The translations under genes were made by a program, and so were the position numbers. A stretch of DNA of 50,860 nucleotides from Leptospirales bacterium (GTDB taxonomy: Bacteria; Spirochaetota; Leptospiria; Leptospirales; Leptonemataceae): the NCBI GenBank assembly GCA_019694685.1, contig JAIBBM010000029.1:1-50860 (forward strand), in the 5' to 3' direction. Below the pieces are notes generated by a model. The model did no database searches and had not been told where the DNA came from. It saw only the letters and a program-made list of their open reading frames with translations. Below, piece after piece: positions 24,940 through 33,909 of the stretch; position 1 is the stretch's first letter; each line of letters starts with the position of its first letter.

Positions 24940-27720
24940 ATGAATTCTAATCTATTGCGCCCAATGCGTTATTTGAAACTGTACCTGCTACCATTCTTCT
25001 CTTTCGCGCTCATCGCACAGTGCGTGGGCCGCTCTGGAGCGGAGGATTACGTCTTGTTTGGAGTGACCATCCGACAGGGCACTGACGTATCGCCTGCCGC
25101 GTCCTGCGCATCCGAAATTGCAGTGACCACAACGCAGATGGATTTAGTAGAAGACGGAGACGTTACACGATCTTATTCCACTACTTCTCCTTTTTACACA
25201 GACGTAGACTCAGATGGCGGCACTTCCTGGGGTTTCAAGAACATGGAAACGTGCGTCTATCTTGTGAATGCTTTCAATGGAACAGTTGAGATACCAATCA
25301 CCACCAATTCAACTTATTCCGGCCGCCTCAATGTGAAGACTTCCTTTCCTGTGGCGGCTTCTGGCAACTGGCCCGGGTCCAATCAAAATCTTCCGGCGAA
25401 GCTAGTGTTCACAGGAAACGGCACTACTGGTCACGGAGCCACTTCTCGTCAGTGTTTCACAATGGCAGTCATCCAGAATGTTGCGCAGAATCCAAAAGAA
25501 TCTCCCTTCACTGTGAGCCTGGGCGAAATCACAAGCGCGGATGACGCGGGCATTTACAAAGGGAAGAATCCATGCGATGTATCTGCGAGCGTGGAAGACG
25601 ACGAAGGCCCGGGCGTTCGAGTATCCAGTATTTCTCGCGTAATGGAAGAGCCAGGTGGAGCCGGGTTTACGAATGCACAATTCCTCGTCCGTCTGCGCAC
25701 CATGCCATCTTCGAGCGTAGTGATTCCGATCAACGACACGTACGATTCCACGAATTCCAGTCACAGGGAAGGGATTGCAAGTCCCACCTCTCTTACGTTC
25801 ACAACAGGCAACTGGAACGTGGACCAGGCCGTCACTGTTACATCTCAGGATGATCTGGAAGTGGATGGCACCAAGACATATACCGTGCAAGTAGCAGCGG
25901 CCTCCAGCGGTGACTCCAGCTACAACGGATTCAAGCCGCGCGACGTGATCGTGATCAACAACGACAAGAGCGTTCCGGGCTACACATACACACTGTTTGA
26001 TACGAGTACGGGCAACACGAACTCATCTACAGGGGCAACCGTAAACGGATTTGCAACTGATGAGATGAACAACATGAGCTGGACCTATTCTAACTTCAAC
26101 ATCAAGCTTCGCTCCAAGCCTTCATCAAATGTGACTTTGAATTTCTCAACCAGCAACTCTGCCATCAGCAACCTGATTACCACCAGCCTTACATTCACTC
26201 CCGCCAACTGGAATGTGGATCAGACGGTGTATGTGACCGGAAAATCAAACGGTACGGATGGACCGTCTGGAAACGGAAACCTGGACTACACGATTTCGTT
26301 CACCACAACTACAGCGGACAGCACTTACAGTTCGATTCCAAAGCCAACGTTTGTGATGAGATCGTGTGACAACGACAACACTCATTTGATCCAGCCCTGC
26401 AACTTCTCCGGGCAGCCATACGGTGATTCGCGTGGCAGGTTGAGTGGGGCGGAGCCTTCATCTACCACAAACATGTGGCTAATCACGAAGAGCAGCCCGG
26501 GTTCTACTGTAACGGTCGGTTTGACGAGCACGGACACCACGGAAGGTACAGTGCCGGCTAACGTTACGATTGATTCTACGAACTACAACGCGCTCGGCGG
26601 AGGTTCGAATAAGATCGTGCTTTCGCATGTGGATGACACGGCTCTGGACGGAACCATTACCTGGGACGTGACCACGGCTCTATCGACCGGCGGCCTCAGT
26701 TACAACACTGCGGACGTAAACGCGCAAACGACAGACAACGAACAGAGATACTACATCAACGTCACGGGAACTACAAAGGAAAACACTCCGGGCCAGACTG
26801 CGACCATCGATGTTTGTCTCGGGGCGACCAATGCGAACAGCGTGACCATCAACGCTGCCTGTGTCGGAACCGCTGAGTGCGGATCTGTGAGTCCTGCCAA
26901 TGTAACGTTCACGCCGGGTCAGACGATCTCTGGTGCGAATCCTACGAATGCTAGCTGTTCCTCGGATGCAAACAAGAAGACATTCACGGTAACGGGTGCA
27001 GACGATTCTTACGCAGACGGAACGCAAAGCTACAATGTTAGCCTCACGGTGACCACTACGGATCCGATTTACACCGGAAATGATCCAGGAAACCAGGGAG
27101 TTTCCAATCAGGATGACGAGCTACCAGGACATGCCGTGTTTGTGTACTCAACTGCGGTCGTGGGAGAAATGACTCTCAGTGGCATTGGAGGCGCGGACAA
27201 TTATTGTGCGAACAATAAGCCGGCGTACGCACCTGCCGGAACTTACAAGGCACTGATGGTAAGCGATGACGCAAGCAATCGAAGAATTGCAACCACGGAC
27301 GGCTCCACGAGCGCGGGTCAGGTGGGCTGGGTGTTGACACCGAACAACTACTATTATCGTTGCAGTGGATCGGGCGCAGCGAATTGCAGCGATCAGTACA
27401 CGAGGTTGTTCATTGCGAACTCCGCTGGACTCATTCCGTTCCCAATGTCCCTGGATTTTTCCACGACAGGCACAGATGTGTTCTGGAGTGGCATGAATGG
27501 GAATATGACTGCGGCCACTCAGTCTTCTACTCCTGCGCAGAATGCGGGAGATCCATCTTATAGAGACAACTGTGCTGGATGGACGTACCAGAACGCTCCG
27601 GTCAATCCGTTCCCAACGTACTACGCAAACACGTGGACGAAGAATTCGACAGGAACGATTACGGTGGCAACCAACGTTGCATGCACGAGCACGCAAAAAA
27701 TCATCTGCGTGCAGCAGTAA
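24940..27720 (+). CDS. Large Calx-beta-like/DUF1554 surface lipoprotein
   Basis: 926 residues. A signal peptide ends at the lipobox-like LIAQC. The middle holds at least four immunoglobulin-like repeats of about 120 residues with the phrase SLTFTxxNWNVDQxVxVT followed by D/G-rich turns, as in Calx-beta-type adhesins. The last 200 residues are a DUF1554 domain (VFVYSTAVVGEM, YKALMVSDDASNRRIATTDG, GWTYQ, a terminal IICVQQ). It is likely an outer-surface protein. The ATG at 24964 is an alternative start. A strong hairpin follows at 27742. Confidence 0.85.
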   Translation: MNSNLLRPMRYLKLYLLPFFSFALIAQCVGRSGAEDYVLFGVTIRQGTDVSPAASCASEIAVTTTQMDLVEDGDVTRSYSTTSPFYTDVDSDGGTSWGFKNMETCVYLVNAFNGTVEIPITTNSTYSGRLNVKTSFPVAASGNWPGSNQNLPAKLVFTGNGTTGHGATSRQCFTMAVIQNVAQNPKESPFTVSLGEITSADDAGIYKGKNPCDVSASVEDDEGPGVRVSSISRVMEEPGGAGFTNAQFLVRLRTMPSSSVVIPINDTYDSTNSSHREGIASPTSLTFTTGNWNVDQAVTVTSQDDLEVDGTKTYTVQVAAASSGDSSYNGFKPRDVIVINNDKSVPGYTYTLFDTSTGNTNSSTGATVNGFATDEMNNMSWTYSNFNIKLRSKPSSNVTLNFSTSNSAISNLITTSLTFTPANWNVDQTVYVTGKSNGTDGPSGNGNLDYTISFTTTTADSTYSSIPKPTFVMRSCDNDNTHLIQPCNFSGQPYGDSRGRLSGAEPSSTTNMWLITKSSPGSTVTVGLTSTDTTEGTVPANVTIDSTNYNALGGGSNKIVLSHVDDTALDGTITWDVTTALSTGGLSYNTADVNAQTTDNEQRYYINVTGTTKENTPGQTATIDVCLGATNANSVTINAACVGTAECGSVSPANVTFTPGQTISGANPTNASCSSDANKKTFTVTGADDSYADGTQSYNVSLTVTTTDPIYTGNDPGNQGVSNQDDELPGHAVFVYSTAVVGEMTLSGIGGADNYCANNKPAYAPAGTYKALMVSDDASNRRIATTDGSTSAGQVGWVLTPNNYYYRCSGSGAANCSDQYTRLFIANSAGLIPFPMSLDFSTTGTDVFWSGMNGNMTAATQSSTPAQNAGDPSYRDNCAGWTYQNAPVNPFPTYYANTWTKNSTGTITVATNVACTSTQKIICVQQ

Positions 27721-27741
27721 GATTCGCGGCGAAAAGGCACA

Positions 27742-27765
27742 AACGCGGGCGTAGCAGCCCGCGTT
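27742..27765 (+). terminator. Hairpin after the large lipoprotein
   Basis: AACGCGGGC and GCCCGCGTT form a perfect 9-bp stem around a 6-base loop, 22 bp after the stop codon. There is no U-run behind it, so termination would be atypical. Confidence 0.55.
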
Positions 27766-27826
27766 CTCCATGCGAGCCGATCAACCGAATGGGTTGACTC
27801 TAGCGTTCCGTTATAGACAGTGCTTC

Positions 27827-28330
27827 ATGACTGAGCCTCACAAATCGCTGACATTGTTTTATTCCTGGCAGTCAGACTTACCTGCAAACACGAATCGCGG
27901 TTTCATTGAAAAGGCTCTACAGACTGCGATCGAAGAGATTGCCCAGGATCATAAAATCAAGATCACCATTTACCAGGATTCTAGAGAATCTGCGAATCCA
28001 GAAGCGCTGAGCAAAGTGCTTGGTCAGATTGATCACTCTGCGGTGTTTGTCGCGGATGTAACGCCCGTGGACAAAAGCAGAGGACATTTACTCCCCAATC
28101 CAAACGTCATGTTTGAGCTGGGCTATGCGATGAAGTCGCTGGGCGCGGATCGCATCATCGCAGTCCACAATGACTTTTTTGGAGATACCCGGTTTCTTCC
28201 TTTTGATCTTGGGTTTCAAAGGCAGACAACCTACAATCTGTCGCCGGAGGCAGAGCTCAAGAGCGAAGAGAGAAAACCTCTGGCAAAGCAGATTGCATCG
28301 AGTCTTCGCACAATACTAAGTCTTACGTAA
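27827..28330 (+). CDS. TIR-like nucleotide-binding protein
   Basis: 167 residues from ATG 27827 (MTEPHKSLTLFYSWQSD); a frame to 27770 runs back through the upstream hairpin area. The pattern LFYSWQSDLP near the start, then SAVFVADVTPV and LPNPNVMFELGYAMKSLG, and a final RFLPFDLGFQR, matches a widespread family of TIR/nucleoside-deoxyribosyltransferase-like proteins. The conserved Glu in FELGYA sits where TIR enzymes hold their catalytic acid. Relatives act in defence or as stand-alone proteins; no defence partner is adjacent. Confidence 0.7.
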   Translation: MTEPHKSLTLFYSWQSDLPANTNRGFIEKALQTAIEEIAQDHKIKITIYQDSRESANPEALSKVLGQIDHSAVFVADVTPVDKSRGHLLPNPNVMFELGYAMKSLGADRIIAVHNDFFGDTRFLPFDLGFQRQTTYNLSPEAELKSEERKPLAKQIASSLRTILSLT

Positions 28331-28343
28331 GACATTTGCAGCG

Positions 28344-28368
28344 AAAGTCCTGTGAGTTCAGGACTTTT
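28344..28368. terminator. Bidirectional terminator
   Basis: AAAGTCCTG and CAGGACTTT form a perfect 9-bp stem with a 6-base loop, ending in TTTT on the plus strand. It lies 14 bp after the TIR-like gene and at the stop of the opposing zinc-ribbon gene, so it could serve both. Confidence 0.75.
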
Positions 28369-28525
28369 CCGTTTCAGTGTCTACCACCGGTTTTCCGGCG
28401 CTTCCGCACATCAGGCAATGACCATTTGCCTTGAATCCTTTGTTTGAGCATTTTGGAGAAAGGCATCCCGTGGCTCCGCATCGGGGGCATTTCAATACAG
28501 TTTTCTTACATTCAGCGCATTTCAA
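28358..28525 (-). CDS. Small zinc-ribbon protein
   Basis: A frame of about 55 codons with nine cysteines in zinc-knuckle spacing: KCAECKK, KCPRCGATGC, KCSNKG and HCLMCGSAGK. Such ordered CxxC pairs in one open frame are unlikely by chance. The only near start is TTG at 28525; no clear ribosome site is visible and an ATG eight bases earlier is out of frame, so the start is uncertain. It lies alone between the TIR-like gene and the DUF2157 operon. Its role is unknown; zinc binding is inferred. Confidence 0.6.
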   Translation of the reverse strand: MKCAECKKTVLKCPRCGATGCLSPKCSNKGFKANGHCLMCGSAGKPVVDTETEKS

Positions 28526-28647
28526 CCATGCTACGTATTTATGACGGCCTCATTTGTCGATCTTTTGCGGACCGCCGGGGGAATGAGATTGAATTTTGTC
28601 CGATTTTGGGATTGATTTTGCGGACCTGTGTGCGGTGATTCCCCGCA

Positions 28648-29592
28648 ATGAAAGCCACTCCTGAAAATGCGGCGCTTCTTCATGTGCGAGGCCTGGCGGA
28701 TAGAGACGCCTATAGCCGCGCGCTCGAAATCATGAGGCCTACCCCGGCAAACTGGCAGAGTTTCTTGCGTCGCGCATTGCTACTGATTGCAGTTGTCCTG
28801 TTCGTTGCGGGCGTGATTTTCTTTTTCGCCTTCAACTGGAAGGACCTTCCTCGCCTGGCCAGGCTTGGACTGGTGCAAGCGCTCTTCGCCATGTTCATCG
28901 CGGGATTTTTCTTCTCGCGTGGTGTGGTTCGAGGGGCAGCGGCCACAGGAGCTTCTCTTACGGTGGGCGCGATTTTCGCAGTGTTCGGGCAAATCTACCA
29001 GACCGGCGCGGATTCCTACCTGCTCTTCGAGATGTGGGCGATCTGTGCTTTCTTCATCGCAGTCTTTTCGCGGTTTTCTGGATCGTGGCTCATATGGTTG
29101 ATCGTAACAAACCTTGCCGTGTATTTTTATTTTGAGCAGATGTTTGCCTTTGGACACGATCTACCCAGGTGGCTTTCGCACTCAGCCATCTGTGCCATTG
29201 CATGGATCTGGTTTGAGTTCCAACACATGCGCAAACTGGAGATTTCGCCTCATCCGTGGCTCGCGGATACGGCCATGTTAGGAATGATTGCGATTTCTTC
29301 TCTGGGAGCAACCATGAGAGTGTTTGATTCGGGTACGGATCCAGACGCAAGCCACACCATTCCTGTTTTTCTGTTTTTATCCGCGGTCGCATTTACCGCG
29401 AGTTTCTTCTATTTGAAGAGGCTCTTCGGGATTGCAGTGGTCCTGGGTGGATGGATCCTCTTTCTAACGAGTGCCATGGCAAAGAACCACAATACATCCG
29501 CGGATTTTCTTGCGCTTGCCTTCTTTCTCATCGTTCAAACAACCCTGGCCATCCTATTTCTACGTTATGCGGCGAGGAGGTTACAGTCATGA
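28648..29592 (+). CDS. DUF2157 membrane protein
   Basis: 314 residues. A soluble N-terminus of about 45 residues is followed by roughly nine membrane helices. The N-terminal part and the helix VVLFVAGVIFFFAFNWKDLPRLARLGL are typical of DUF2157. It opens a three-gene set (DUF2157, DUF4401, GDYXXLXY) seen together in many bacteria, with ATGA overlaps. The complex is uncharacterised; a membrane assembly is likely. Confidence 0.85.
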   Translation: MKATPENAALLHVRGLADRDAYSRALEIMRPTPANWQSFLRRALLLIAVVLFVAGVIFFFAFNWKDLPRLARLGLVQALFAMFIAGFFFSRGVVRGAAATGASLTVGAIFAVFGQIYQTGADSYLLFEMWAICAFFIAVFSRFSGSWLIWLIVTNLAVYFYFEQMFAFGHDLPRWLSHSAICAIAWIWFEFQHMRKLEISPHPWLADTAMLGMIAISSLGATMRVFDSGTDPDASHTIPVFLFLSAVAFTASFFYLKRLFGIAVVLGGWILFLTSAMAKNHNTSADFLALAFFLIVQTTLAILFLRYAARRLQS

Positions 29593-30629
29593 AACTCATC
29601 GACATTCTGCCATCTGTTTCCGAAGAACAGATCCGAGCTCTGGAAGGTGAGTTTGCTCCATGGTATGTTCGTTTGCTCAGCGGTGTTGTATCCTGGGTAG
29701 CGGCGGCCCTGATTCTCGGATTCTTGCTTGCGGCTCATATGCTCAAGACGGACTCATCTCTGGTGATCTACGGTTTCCTTCTCATGGGAGCCGCATGCGT
29801 TTTGTCTCGCATCGGACGAAATGTCGCAATGGAACAGGGTGCACTTGCCGCAAGCTTCTCCGGGCAGGTTTTGTTCTTGATGGGTGTCTATGAGCTGCTG
29901 GGCCATCCTCGAGAATCCGGAGTTGTGTTCTATGTTGGAAGTGCAATGGAAATCATTCTTGTATTCGCAAACGCAGACAGGCTGCATCGATTTCTTGTCA
30001 CTGGTCTTGCCCTCACTTTCTTTTTCGTCGGCTGGGGGTTTGCGAACCATGGCCTATCCGGGATCGGCCTTTGCATTGTCTGGGCCGTGGGTGGAGTTTT
30101 GTTCTGGTTGATTTCCGGGGATGGAATTCCGGCTTTCTGGTTTTATTTCCTGAGGCCAGCAGGAGTCGCTTCGTTCATTGTTTTGCCGTTGCTTGCATTT
30201 TCAGAGTGGCAGGCCCCGTCAGGCGACTTTGCTTACACTCATCAGGTTTTGACTGGAATTGCCACCGTGCTTCTCATTGTGTTTTTATATGTGAGGCTTG
30301 CGAATCAAAGAGCGTTTCTCGTAGTCTCCTGCCTCTTTGTTCTTGCACTTGCCTGGATCACATCTTCTTCACCGGCGATCATGCTTGCGGCATTCATGAT
30401 CGGCACTGCATTTCATGCGAGGTCGCTCCCACTTCTCGGATATTCAATGATCCTGCTCGGGCTGGGAGTCTTTCAGTTTTACTACGAGATGGGAGTGTCG
30501 CTGTTGATTAAGTCTTATATCCTGATGGGAAGCGGGCTAGTTCTCGCCGCGGCCTGGATGGTATTGCGATACCTCGTCGGGCCGGAATCATCCGAGGAAG
30601 AAAAAGATAAGTCAGGAGTGGAAGTATGA
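29589..30629 (+). CDS. DUF4401 membrane protein
   Basis: 346 residues from ATG 29589, which overlaps the previous stop as ATGA; a longer frame to 29451 is a shadow. About ten membrane helices follow a short N-terminal helix (ILPSVSEEQIRALE). It matches the DUF4401 partner of DUF2157. The stop overlaps the next start as ATGA. Confidence 0.85.
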   Translation: MKLIDILPSVSEEQIRALEGEFAPWYVRLLSGVVSWVAAALILGFLLAAHMLKTDSSLVIYGFLLMGAACVLSRIGRNVAMEQGALAASFSGQVLFLMGVYELLGHPRESGVVFYVGSAMEIILVFANADRLHRFLVTGLALTFFFVGWGFANHGLSGIGLCIVWAVGGVLFWLISGDGIPAFWFYFLRPAGVASFIVLPLLAFSEWQAPSGDFAYTHQVLTGIATVLLIVFLYVRLANQRAFLVVSCLFVLALAWITSSSPAIMLAAFMIGTAFHARSLPLLGYSMILLGLGVFQFYYEMGVSLLIKSYILMGSGLVLAAAWMVLRYLVGPESSEEEKDKSGVEV

Positions 30630-31138
30630 ATCGCATCGACCTTGTCCTTCGCCTGCTTATGGTGGCTCTGGGTCTTTCGATTCTATTTCTCGTGAATCAA
30701 TCGATTCTGAAGAAGGAAGACACGATTCGAAACGGGGCGGTGATCTTGCTTCCCCTTGCACCGGTGGATCCGCGTTCTCTCATGCAAGGCGATTATATGA
30801 GGCTCAACTACAAGCTCAGTATAGTTCGGTCTGTCGAGGAAAGCGCAGGACTGGTGCAGGACGGAATTCTTGCAGTATCCATGGAAAAGCAAATCGCGGT
30901 TTCGGACAGAAGAATACAAAGCCTGTCTGAATTGCGCAAGGGAGAGCTTCCTCTTCGCTTCAGGCAAAGAGGTCGCGTGCTGAAATTCGGTGCGGAGTCT
31001 TTTTTCTTTCAGGAAGGAACAGGCGAGGATTACGCGAAGGCAAGATTCGGAAAGTTGCGTGTGGATTCAGACGGCAATCCAATTCTAGTGGCTCTTTGTG
31101 ATGCGTCTGGAAAAGAAATGGGGTTTGCACTGAAATAA
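30626..31138 (+). CDS. GDYXXLXY-domain membrane-anchored protein
   Basis: 170 residues: one N-terminal membrane helix (LLMVALGLSILFLVNQSI), then a periplasmic domain with the defining motif GDYMRLNY. It is the third member of the DUF2157-DUF4401-GDYXXLXY set. The hydrolase gene starts just after its stop. Confidence 0.9.
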   Translation: MNRIDLVLRLLMVALGLSILFLVNQSILKKEDTIRNGAVILLPLAPVDPRSLMQGDYMRLNYKLSIVRSVEESAGLVQDGILAVSMEKQIAVSDRRIQSLSELRKGELPLRFRQRGRVLKFGAESFFFQEGTGEDYAKARFGKLRVDSDGNPILVALCDASGKEMGFALK

Positions 31139-31139
31139 G

Positions 31140-31817
31140 ATGGCTGCGAAAAAGATCCAAACAACCCGAAAGAAAATAGAAACAGAGAAGGGATCTATCT
31201 CTGTTTGCATTCGTCGCCCATCTTCCTTCAACGTCTGTTTGATCATCGCCAACGGTGCTGGCGCTCCCATGGATAGTCCTTTCATCCGGCACTTTTGCGA
31301 TTCGCTCGCAGAAGATGGAGTGATGACTGTATCTTTCAATTTTCCTTATCAGGAAAAGAAACGCAAAATACCGGATCGGCAGGCAGTACTGGAACAGACG
31401 TATCTATCCGTCATTGATTTGGTCGCCAGGGAGTCAAAGCTCGCGCTCTCGCACATTGTGATCGGCGGCAAGTCCATGGGAGGTAGAATCGCAACGCATA
31501 TCGCGCCTCGCGCGAATGTGGGAGGCCTGGTGCTCCTTGGATATCCGCTCCACGCAGTCGGTAAGCCCGACGTGGTGAGGGACGAGCATCTCTATTCCAT
31601 CCACGTTCCCTGTCTGTTTGTTTCCGGCGATCGAGATTCACTGTGTACTCTGGCGCTCATGAAGAAGGTAGTTTCAAAGATGAAGCGCGCCGCTATTTTT
31701 GTGGTAGAGGACGGAGATCATTCTTTTAAGATCCGGAAGAATCCGGCTCGAACGCAGGAACACGTTTTTGCTGACGTGCGAGAGCAAATCCTTTTATTTC
31801 TGAAGAAATTCAAATGA
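31140..31817 (+). CDS. Alpha/beta hydrolase, KANL3/Tex30-like
   Basis: 225 residues. Nucleophile motif GGKSMGG, acid in SGDRDSL and His in EDGDHSF form a catalytic triad; ANGAGAPMDSPF near the start is typical of the Tex30/KANL3 group. The substrate is unknown. The start is 1 bp after the previous stop and its own stop overlaps the next start, so it belongs to the same transcript. Confidence 0.85.
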   Translation: MAAKKIQTTRKKIETEKGSISVCIRRPSSFNVCLIIANGAGAPMDSPFIRHFCDSLAEDGVMTVSFNFPYQEKKRKIPDRQAVLEQTYLSVIDLVARESKLALSHIVIGGKSMGGRIATHIAPRANVGGLVLLGYPLHAVGKPDVVRDEHLYSIHVPCLFVSGDRDSLCTLALMKKVVSKMKRAAIFVVEDGDHSFKIRKNPARTQEHVFADVREQILLFLKKFK

Positions 31818-32470
31818 ATGCACGTCTTTGTCGCTCAGGTCTGAAGGTTGGGATTGCACTCGTGATCATTTTCATTTGTTTTGCAGCCACTCCTCAGCCG
31901 GGGAGAGAAGAAGCGGCAGAATCGCAGCCGCTGGCTACGCAACTTAAAGTCAAAAAGGTGGAGTGGAATCTGGATACATTCTGCGCTCATGTGTGGATTG
32001 AAAACCAATCGAAATCCCCGGTTGACAGGCTCATCATTGAAATAGGGGCGGATTCGCTCCGCCCTGTGCGAACTACCTGGAATCGCAGCGGCTCTGAGGC
32101 AGTTCTTGCTCCGCATGCAGAGAGATCTTTTGAAATTTGCGATTCCTCTCTAGCATCCAGAAAGGAGCAACTGACGGCCAGAGTGATCATGGCGTCAGCT
32201 GTCATAGATCTTGCGAAGTATTCGGATCTCTGCGATTATATACGAAGATGCGAGGTGAACCCTGAGGCAAAAAGACTCCTGGCCAATCCCGAGGCGTGCG
32301 AGAAGATGTTCGCGGGTCTGGAGAGAAGTTCTCAGACAATGGCATTCATTCCAATCATCGAGGACTGCGCGAGAAAGACTGCATGCTCGGAGCTAGAAAC
32401 GTTCAAATGCTTCGCATTGAGTGCGACCCGATCCATCCCGACAAAATCAGACTCTTCCGTTTCACCTTGA
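31814..32470 (+). CDS. Hypothetical exported protein
   Basis: 218 residues with an N-terminal hydrophobic segment (VGIALVIIFICFA) that may be a signal peptide or anchor. The mature part has several cysteines in its second half (ICDSS, LCDYIRRC, EDCARKTAC, KCFALS). No family is recognised. Start ATG overlaps the hydrolase stop as ATGA. Confidence 0.75.
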   Translation: MNARLCRSGLKVGIALVIIFICFAATPQPGREEAAESQPLATQLKVKKVEWNLDTFCAHVWIENQSKSPVDRLIIEIGADSLRPVRTTWNRSGSEAVLAPHAERSFEICDSSLASRKEQLTARVIMASAVIDLAKYSDLCDYIRRCEVNPEAKRLLANPEACEKMFAGLERSSQTMAFIPIIEDCARKTACSELETFKCFALSATRSIPTKSDSSVSP

Positions 32471-32477
32471 TCGCCGC

Positions 32478-33392
32478 ATGTCTCTGATTGTTATCACATC
32501 GTACTACAACCCAGAACACTATCGTTCGCGATTCGAAAACTTTGGGCGCTTTGTAGCGGGGCTTGAGTCTGCCGGCATTCGTTGGATGGTGGGGGAACTT
32601 GCTTTTGGAGAAGACGACTTTGAGCTCCCTGATCACCCCTCGATCGTGAGAATGCGCGGAGGGGATGTGATGTGGCAGAAGGAGAGAATCCTGAATTTGC
32701 TATTGGATCAATTGCCCTCCGACGCAAAGTACGTGGCCTGGATGGATTGCGATTTGCTTTTTGAGAATCCGGACTGGGCACGCGAGACCGAACGGAATCT
32801 GAAGTCGGATGCCGTAGTTCAGTTGTTTGACTACGTGGTTCGTCTCCCCAGAGGGCACGCGTCTTATCGGGGAGAAGGAGAGGGATGGGAGGGAATCGGG
32901 TCCATTCAGAGAAGATCGCCTAACGTTCTTTTGGGAGGGGATTTTGCAGCGCACGGACACACAGGTTTTGCCTGGGCCGCTCACCGCTCGATTCTTGAGA
33001 AGGTACGTTTATACGATGCCTGCATTGCAGGCAGCGGAGATCACATGATGGCTCATGCTTTCTACGGAGACTGGCATTCTGCATGTGTGGATCGAATCCT
33101 TTGCAGAAATTCATTTCATGTATCTCACTTTGAAAGATGGTGTCGCGCTGTGTATCCTCTGGTTCGCGCGAAGGTAGGATTCACCAGAGGTGCGATCTAT
33201 CATCTATGGCACGGAGAAACCACGGATCGAAGGTATGTGCTTCGCAATAGAGAGCTGGCGGCCTTTGGTTTTGATCCTGTGCGTGACATTCGTGTCGGCC
33301 CGGAGGGTCTGTGGGAGTGGACTGGAAAAAAAAGCGGTTTGCCTGATTGGGCCCGGTCTTACTTTAAGCAACGGAAAGAGGACGCATGTTGA
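32478..33392 (+). CDS. Glycosyltransferase-like protein
   Basis: 304 residues from ATG 32478. The start MSLIVITSYYNPEHY and the DxD-like WMDCDLLFENPDW suit a GT-A glycosyltransferase; a later GDFAAHGHTGFAWAAHR and GSGDHMM fit the acceptor and catalytic region. A second open frame back to 32421 overlaps the previous gene. The sugar and acceptor are unknown. Confidence 0.75.
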   Translation: MSLIVITSYYNPEHYRSRFENFGRFVAGLESAGIRWMVGELAFGEDDFELPDHPSIVRMRGGDVMWQKERILNLLLDQLPSDAKYVAWMDCDLLFENPDWARETERNLKSDAVVQLFDYVVRLPRGHASYRGEGEGWEGIGSIQRRSPNVLLGGDFAAHGHTGFAWAAHRSILEKVRLYDACIAGSGDHMMAHAFYGDWHSACVDRILCRNSFHVSHFERWCRAVYPLVRAKVGFTRGAIYHLWHGETTDRRYVLRNRELAAFGFDPVRDIRVGPEGLWEWTGKKSGLPDWARSYFKQRKEDAC

Positions 33393-33865
33393 ATCTTCTG
33401 AAATGGCCATTTCTTTTGTTGTGGCGCCTCCTGACTCTGGGAGCGGGGCGCGGGCGGATTGGAGAGGTGGCAGATCGAATTGCCCGTCATGGCGATCGTT
33501 TTGCAAACGCCCGTCAGAATGAAAAGGCATCCATCGCAAGGCAGTATTCTGGGCGCGCGCGAAATGCATTCACTGTGGGCGGCGCAGAATCCCTGGAAGA
33601 AGATTTTCTCGTGGCCGTAGGCTTGAAAGCGGCTCGCCAGGTCAGAGAAGCCGTAGAATCAGATGCAAATGATCTGACGCGCGACTCCTGGCTTCGCAAT
33701 TCCTCAAGCAACTCGAGGAGTAGCGAATCCGCGTCCAGCGGATTTGTATCCTCCTCTTCCAGTTCAGATTCTTCTTCTTCGGAATCATCCGTTGAAGCAG
33801 GGGGAGGGAGTTTTGGCGGCGGCGGGGCGAGCGGCGGCTGGGACAATCCCTCGGACAACAGCTGA
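33386..33865 (+). CDS. Protein with Ser-rich/Gly-rich low-complexity tail
   Basis: 159 residues. The N-terminus has a hydrophobic helix (LLKWPFLLLWRLLTLGAG); the last 55 residues are almost only Ser, then Gly (SSSSSSDSSSSESS, then GGGSFGGGGASGG). It overlaps the glycosyltransferase by 7 bp. Such tails can be flexible linkers or surface segments. No family is recognised. Confidence 0.6.
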   Translation: MLNLLKWPFLLLWRLLTLGAGRGRIGEVADRIARHGDRFANARQNEKASIARQYSGRARNAFTVGGAESLEEDFLVAVGLKAARQVREAVESDANDLTRDSWLRNSSSNSRSSESASSGFVSSSSSSDSSSSESSVEAGGGSFGGGGASGGWDNPSDNS

Positions 33866-33909
33866 CATTTTAGCCTGGACCTCGGACGAATATTTCTATA
33901 GGATTGCTT

